Source of the DNA: Pedobacter frigidisoli
GTDB lineage: Bacteria > Bacteroidota > Bacteroidia > Sphingobacteriales > Sphingobacteriaceae
Direction of reading: 5' to 3'
Length of the DNA stretch: 64,000 bases
NCBI RefSeq assembly: GCF_004331675.1
Contig: NZ_SJSN01000008.1
Location: 186,001 to 250,000 of the forward strand
Shown here: piece by piece, positions 61,588 to 64,000 of the stretch
How positions within the stretch are numbered: position 1 is the stretch's first letter
Layout of the letters: the number at the start of each line of letters is the position of its first letter
Position numbers and translations under genes: made by a program
Notes under the pieces: generated by a model
The model's database searches: none
What the model was told of the DNA's origin: nothing
Seen by the model: the letters and a program-made list of their open reading frames with translations, nothing else

Positions 61588-62118
61588 TAGACGAAAATAT
61601 TTATGCCCCAGCTAGGGGAAACCTCGTAAAGACGCTACTTTATCTGAAGCGGATCCCTGAGGGCATATTTCCCTCTGGATGAACATGGGAAAGAGTGTAC
61701 CACCTGGTTTATTGGAAAGGGAGACCTTATGACCTCCACATACAGTTTTTTCACCCAAAAGCCTGCCCACGAGTATATAGTGGTACTACAGGATTGTAAG
61801 CTGCAGTCTTTAAGCTGGAATGAGCTCAACGCACATTATGCCGACTTCCCGCAAGGCAACCCTATCGGCAGGATCGTTACACAAAAGTACTACATCATGA
61901 CCGAGGAAAGGTCCATCTTCCCGCGCACCCAGACGGCCGAACTCCGCTACAATCTGTTGCTTGACCAGCACCCCGATATTGAGCAGCAGACCGCTCAAAA
62001 CAACATCGCCTCCTACTTGGGAATAAGCAGGAAAACCCTCAGTAGGATCAGGCGAAGAAAACTCCAGATGTGTCACAAGACACAACATGCATCATCCGCC
62101 CAACCCATTTCCCACTAA
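61588..62118 (+). pseudogene. Crp/Fnr-family regulator, broken by in-frame stops
   Basis: The C-terminal part (ATG 61729 to 62118) is open and has the Crp end FIGKGDLMTSTYSFFTQKPA-like sequence, then IASYLGISRKTLSRIRRRK, the helix-turn-helix. Reading the same frame upstream gives TAG (61588), TAA (61627) and TGA (61645) inside otherwise alignable sequence (RRYFI-stop-SGSLRAYF). Thus the cAMP-type beta-barrel is destroyed by three nonsense changes. The short remaining protein might bind DNA without sensing. Nothing else is seen in 61291-61587. Confidence 0.75.
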
Positions 62119-62129
62119 ACATTAGCGCC

Positions 62130-62315
62130 ATGAAGACAAAAACCCCAATCATAATGGCCGAACTTTTTATCATTTCGGCCTGTCAAAAAGTACCCCTATT
62201 TGATATAAAAGAAACAAAGTCCATTACAGCAAGCACATCCGATATGACCATTGAGGAGGCAAAAGCTTCCATTAAGAACCTGAATAGCGATGGCGTCCAA
62301 TCCTTAAAAAAATAG
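62130..62315 (+). CDS. small lipoprotein
   Basis: 61 aa. A signal with lipobox-like ISACQK (Cys18) follows MKTKTPIIMAELFI. The remainder is a short Ser/Thr/Lys-rich tail (TSDMTIEEAKASIKNLN). Gene 11 bp behind the Crp remnant. May be a stump of a longer lipoprotein. No function known. Confidence 0.55.
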   Translation: MKTKTPIIMAELFIISACQKVPLFDIKETKSITASTSDMTIEEAKASIKNLNSDGVQSLKK

Positions 62316-62579
62316 TGCTCAATTAGGAATTGGCCAAAAGCGAACACACAAAAATGGGCAACAAATGGAGCATCACTGGATAAACCACAGGCGGTTGTCC
62401 CCCATGTCGCCAAAGATTAAATTTGCATTAAATCATTAACTACTTGCTATTATAAATTTGGCGATATGGGGTCAAATAAATTGGATTTCCCATGCAGCTA
62501 CAAAAATCAAATATTGTTTTTAAAGAAACTTAACTTTAGAAATAACTATTTGTTTTTGTTAAATTCACGCGAGCGCCAG

Positions 62580-62733
62580 TGGGGGGAGATTATCTGCTTG
62601 GCGAAGGTCGGAACGCCAGCTATGACAAAGAAATAGCAAGCGTATCAACGAACTCGAGAACCTCACCGAGAACGAAAAGAACCAAGTCTTCAGCTATACG
62701 TACCTTTTATATGGGACTTTAAGAGATTAAAAA
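62580..62733 (+). pseudogene. XRE-family regulator remnant with frameshift
   Basis: From 62580 the plus strand reads DYLLGEGRNASYDKE in one frame; from 62638, with a one-base loss, KRINELENLTENEKNQVFSY then a degenerate end. Both parts match the C-terminal half of Bacteroidetes XRE regulators. The helix-turn-helix half is gone. The rest of 62316-62838 holds no gene. Confidence 0.65.
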
Positions 62734-62838
62734 AGCATACGCACATTAAAAATCCCAGTTTTTTAGGGCTAGGCTTTTGTTTGATCAATTTGTTACAAAC
62801 GGCACGTTTGCACCAGCAAAGGGGTCGGTCTGCTACTT

Positions 62839-63423
62839 TTATCTTAACGCCTTCCCTTTTATTTCATCACTTTGTTTATAATATGTAGGTATTTCTATGA
62901 TGTCTTCATAAAAATGTCTTTCAAAATAACTATCAAGTTTAAAATAATCACTGATTTTTTTTTCTTCATCTTTTAATAGGGCCATAGCTATTTTAGTATT
63001 AACGATTTCCGCACCGATCGCTCCCAATGTTTCAAGATGTTTTACGTTATTAAAATTAGTAGCTTTTTTTGTTGATATATCTGAATCACTAACATAATAC
63101 CATATGCCAAGGTCATTTTTTTTATAATCAGGTATCCTTAGGTCCTCCTGTTTCAATTCTATTTTCCCAACGATATCCCATTTTTTTTTCTTTAGCACTT
63201 GATGTATTCCAGCGATCAGCAAGGGGCACAAAACCAAATCAAAATCAGTACTGAAAGTTTTCATTTTTTCAAGAGATCTAAAATTAAATACCCTAAGTAA
63301 TGTTGGATAGTTTGAAGACTCATTTACACTGATTAGGTCTATACCAGTTGCGTAAGCAAAACCCAGATTGCTTGGTAATGGTATTTGAAACACGTCCCCA
63401 GTTATGAAAATCGATTTTTCCAT
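62839..63423 (-). CDS. Imm26-like immunity protein
   Basis: 194 aa cytoplasmic protein. The start FITGDVFQIPLPSNLGFAYA resembles immunity protein 26 (Imm26), which pairs with polymorphic toxins. It begins directly after the toxin tail's stop codon (0 bp gap), the usual toxin-immunity arrangement. The gene is open over its whole length. The identity of the toxin it neutralises cannot be fixed as the toxin gene is broken. Confidence 0.7.
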   Translation of the reverse strand: MEKSIFITGDVFQIPLPSNLGFAYATGIDLISVNESSNYPTLLRVFNFRSLEKMKTFSTDFDLVLCPLLIAGIHQVLKKKKWDIVGKIELKQEDLRIPDYKKNDLGIWYYVSDSDISTKKATNFNNVKHLETLGAIGAEIVNTKIAMALLKDEEKKISDYFKLDSYFERHFYEDIIEIPTYYKQSDEIKGKALR

Positions 63424-63636
63424 TTATAGACTATTTAAATAATCATAAGCTTCATTAAAATATCTTTGTATTTGAGGATTATTCTCTCCGACACTCTTTA
63501 TTTTATTCTGCAAATTTTTAATGCCTCCAGCACCGTTAATTTTTAGTTGTTCTAAGCCTCTTGCTGCTTCTTTTGTTCCAATATTTATATATTCTTCGGT
63601 TATACTTACAATCTTTCTCCGTGCTGACCAACTCTT
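63424..63636 (-). pseudogene. polymorphic toxin C-terminal tail without start
   Basis: 70 open codons ending at the TAA 63424-63426; the frame reads SWSARRKIVSITEEYINIGT, then GLEQLKINGAGGIKNLQNKI. No ATG occurs in it. It is in the same reading frame as the upstream gene piece (63649-64000) and separated from it only by TGA (63649-63651) and TAA (63637-63639). It is interpreted as the toxin end of a large secreted protein whose middle was deleted. Confidence 0.6.
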
Positions 63637-63648
63637 TTAGAAAAATTT

Positions 63649-64000
63649 TCAGTCATACCCCAATAAGGGCACAGGAAGCTCTTCATCTATGGCTGAATTT
63701 ATTTTGGCATTAAGTGCTTGAGGCGATAGGAAACTTACAGAACCATTGTACTGAGAAACCAATAACGAGGAATAGATAGATCGCCATTCACTAATATTCA
63801 AAAAATTACTATCTAATAGATTGGCACCTGTATAATTCTGTAAATTGAGAAACTCTAAACCATAATCCAACAATATGCCGGTTGTGGCCTCAGTACGGTT
63901 GAGGTGTTGGAATACCTGATTCTGCTTCGTGGCAAATTCGGAAGGAGTATCCTGTGCCCTAGAAATGGCGGACACAAATAAAAATAAAAAAATAGAGAGT
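63649..64000 (-). CDS. secreted Bacteroidetes large-protein head, truncated (partial at window edge)
   Basis: 117 codons inside the window; the start lies beyond 64000. The signal peptide is visible (LSIFLFLFVSAISRAQ). The mature part starts DTPSEFATKQNQVFQHLNRT and contains GILLDYGLEFLNLQNYTGAN, typical of the N-terminus of very long secreted proteins of this phylum. It ends with LLGYD and TGA, far short of full length. It looks like the head of the toxin whose tail lies at 63424-63636. Confidence 0.6.
   Translation of the reverse strand, partial: LSIFLFLFVSAISRAQDTPSEFATKQNQVFQHLNRTEATTGILLDYGLEFLNLQNYTGANLLDSNFLNISEWRSIYSSLLVSQYNGSVSFLSPQALNAKINSAIDEELPVPLLGYD

Larger units (their letters stand above)
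32571..62745. mobile_element. integrative conjugative element, CTnDOT-like, apparently incomplete
   Basis: Left edge: the EVE gene followed by direct repeats and a tyrosine integrase. Contents include an accessory block, a tra operon (traE to traM with a TraD-position gene), cargo and defence genes, and rteC. GC content rises visibly at about 32.65 kb. The right edge is uncertain; I place it near the last recognisable remnants at about 62.7 kb. No direct repeat matching the left junction was found in 62.3-64 kb, so it may extend beyond the window. No relaxase, coupling protein or traN-Q were seen. Confidence 0.7.

Noticed and set aside
62316..64000. Right-hand attachment repeat matching the left junction
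   Set aside because: I looked for repeats of 32571-32683 on this side and found none, so the right boundary is left open.
1..64000. CRISPR array, retron or diversity-generating retroelement
   Set aside because: No regularly spaced repeat array with unique spacers and no reverse-transcriptase motif was seen; the 12-bp repeats are tandem without spacers.

Overview
The window looks like a chromosomal segment of a Bacteroidetes bacterium of the Pedobacter/Sphingobacteriaceae type. The supporting signs are TAnnTTTG-type promoters (for example in front of the tRNA-Cys), the TamL lipoprotein, a DUF5103 type IX secretion plug protein, a LytTR response regulator, secreted proteins whose signal peptides end in Ala-Gln, and a CTnDOT-style tra module. 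The species cannot be fixed from sequence alone.

Positions 1-32570 are AT-rich core chromosome. They hold a secreted PHP-like protein, an RsbQ-like hydrolase next to two response regulators, M16-like and M28 peptidases, TspO, a patatin/beta-barrel fusion, a 2H phosphoesterase, tamL divergent from a SpoU methyltransferase, tRNA-Cys with a 56-aa ORF, an AlkD-like glycosylase, pyrD, an Rrf2 regulator with an NAD(P)-binding protein (both promoters carry the same 21-bp inverted repeat), a Nudix hydrolase, an ABC-F protein, DUF5103, a four-gene FGE-like/Gfo-Idh/ApbE/TIM-barrel operon, an alpha-amylase, a thioesterase, an antiporter and an EVE-domain protein.

At about 32.6 kb the base composition becomes visibly more GC-rich and an integrative conjugative element (ICE) begins: four tandem 12-bp repeats, then a tyrosine integrase. 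Accessory genes follow (DUF932, Ssb, a DUF3276-RadC(HhH) fusion, a zinc-ribbon protein, an LLM flavin monooxygenase, a TPR protein, a histone H1-like protein). The tra operon comes next on the minus strand (a TraD-position membrane protein, traE, traF, traG, a lipoprotein, three traI-like genes, traJ, traK, a traL-like gene, traM). traN to traQ, a relaxase and a coupling protein are not visible here.

Positions 50.8-61.3 kb form a cargo or defence island: a small alarmone synthetase gene cut off inside its catalytic domain, a complete QatABCD anti-phage operon on the minus strand, PAS and HEPN remnants, and a three-gene plus-strand cassette of a lamin-tail-like gene (one frameshift), a winged-helix protein and a potassium channel with a pentapeptide-like N-terminal region. 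I do not recognise this cassette as a described system; it is the best candidate for something new. RteC lies downstream, convergent with it.

The right end (61.3-64 kb) is a graveyard: a Crp/Fnr gene with three in-frame stops, a frameshifted XRE regulator remnant, a small lipoprotein, an Imm26-like immunity gene, and a polymorphic toxin reduced to a head and a tail joined in the same frame across two stop codons.
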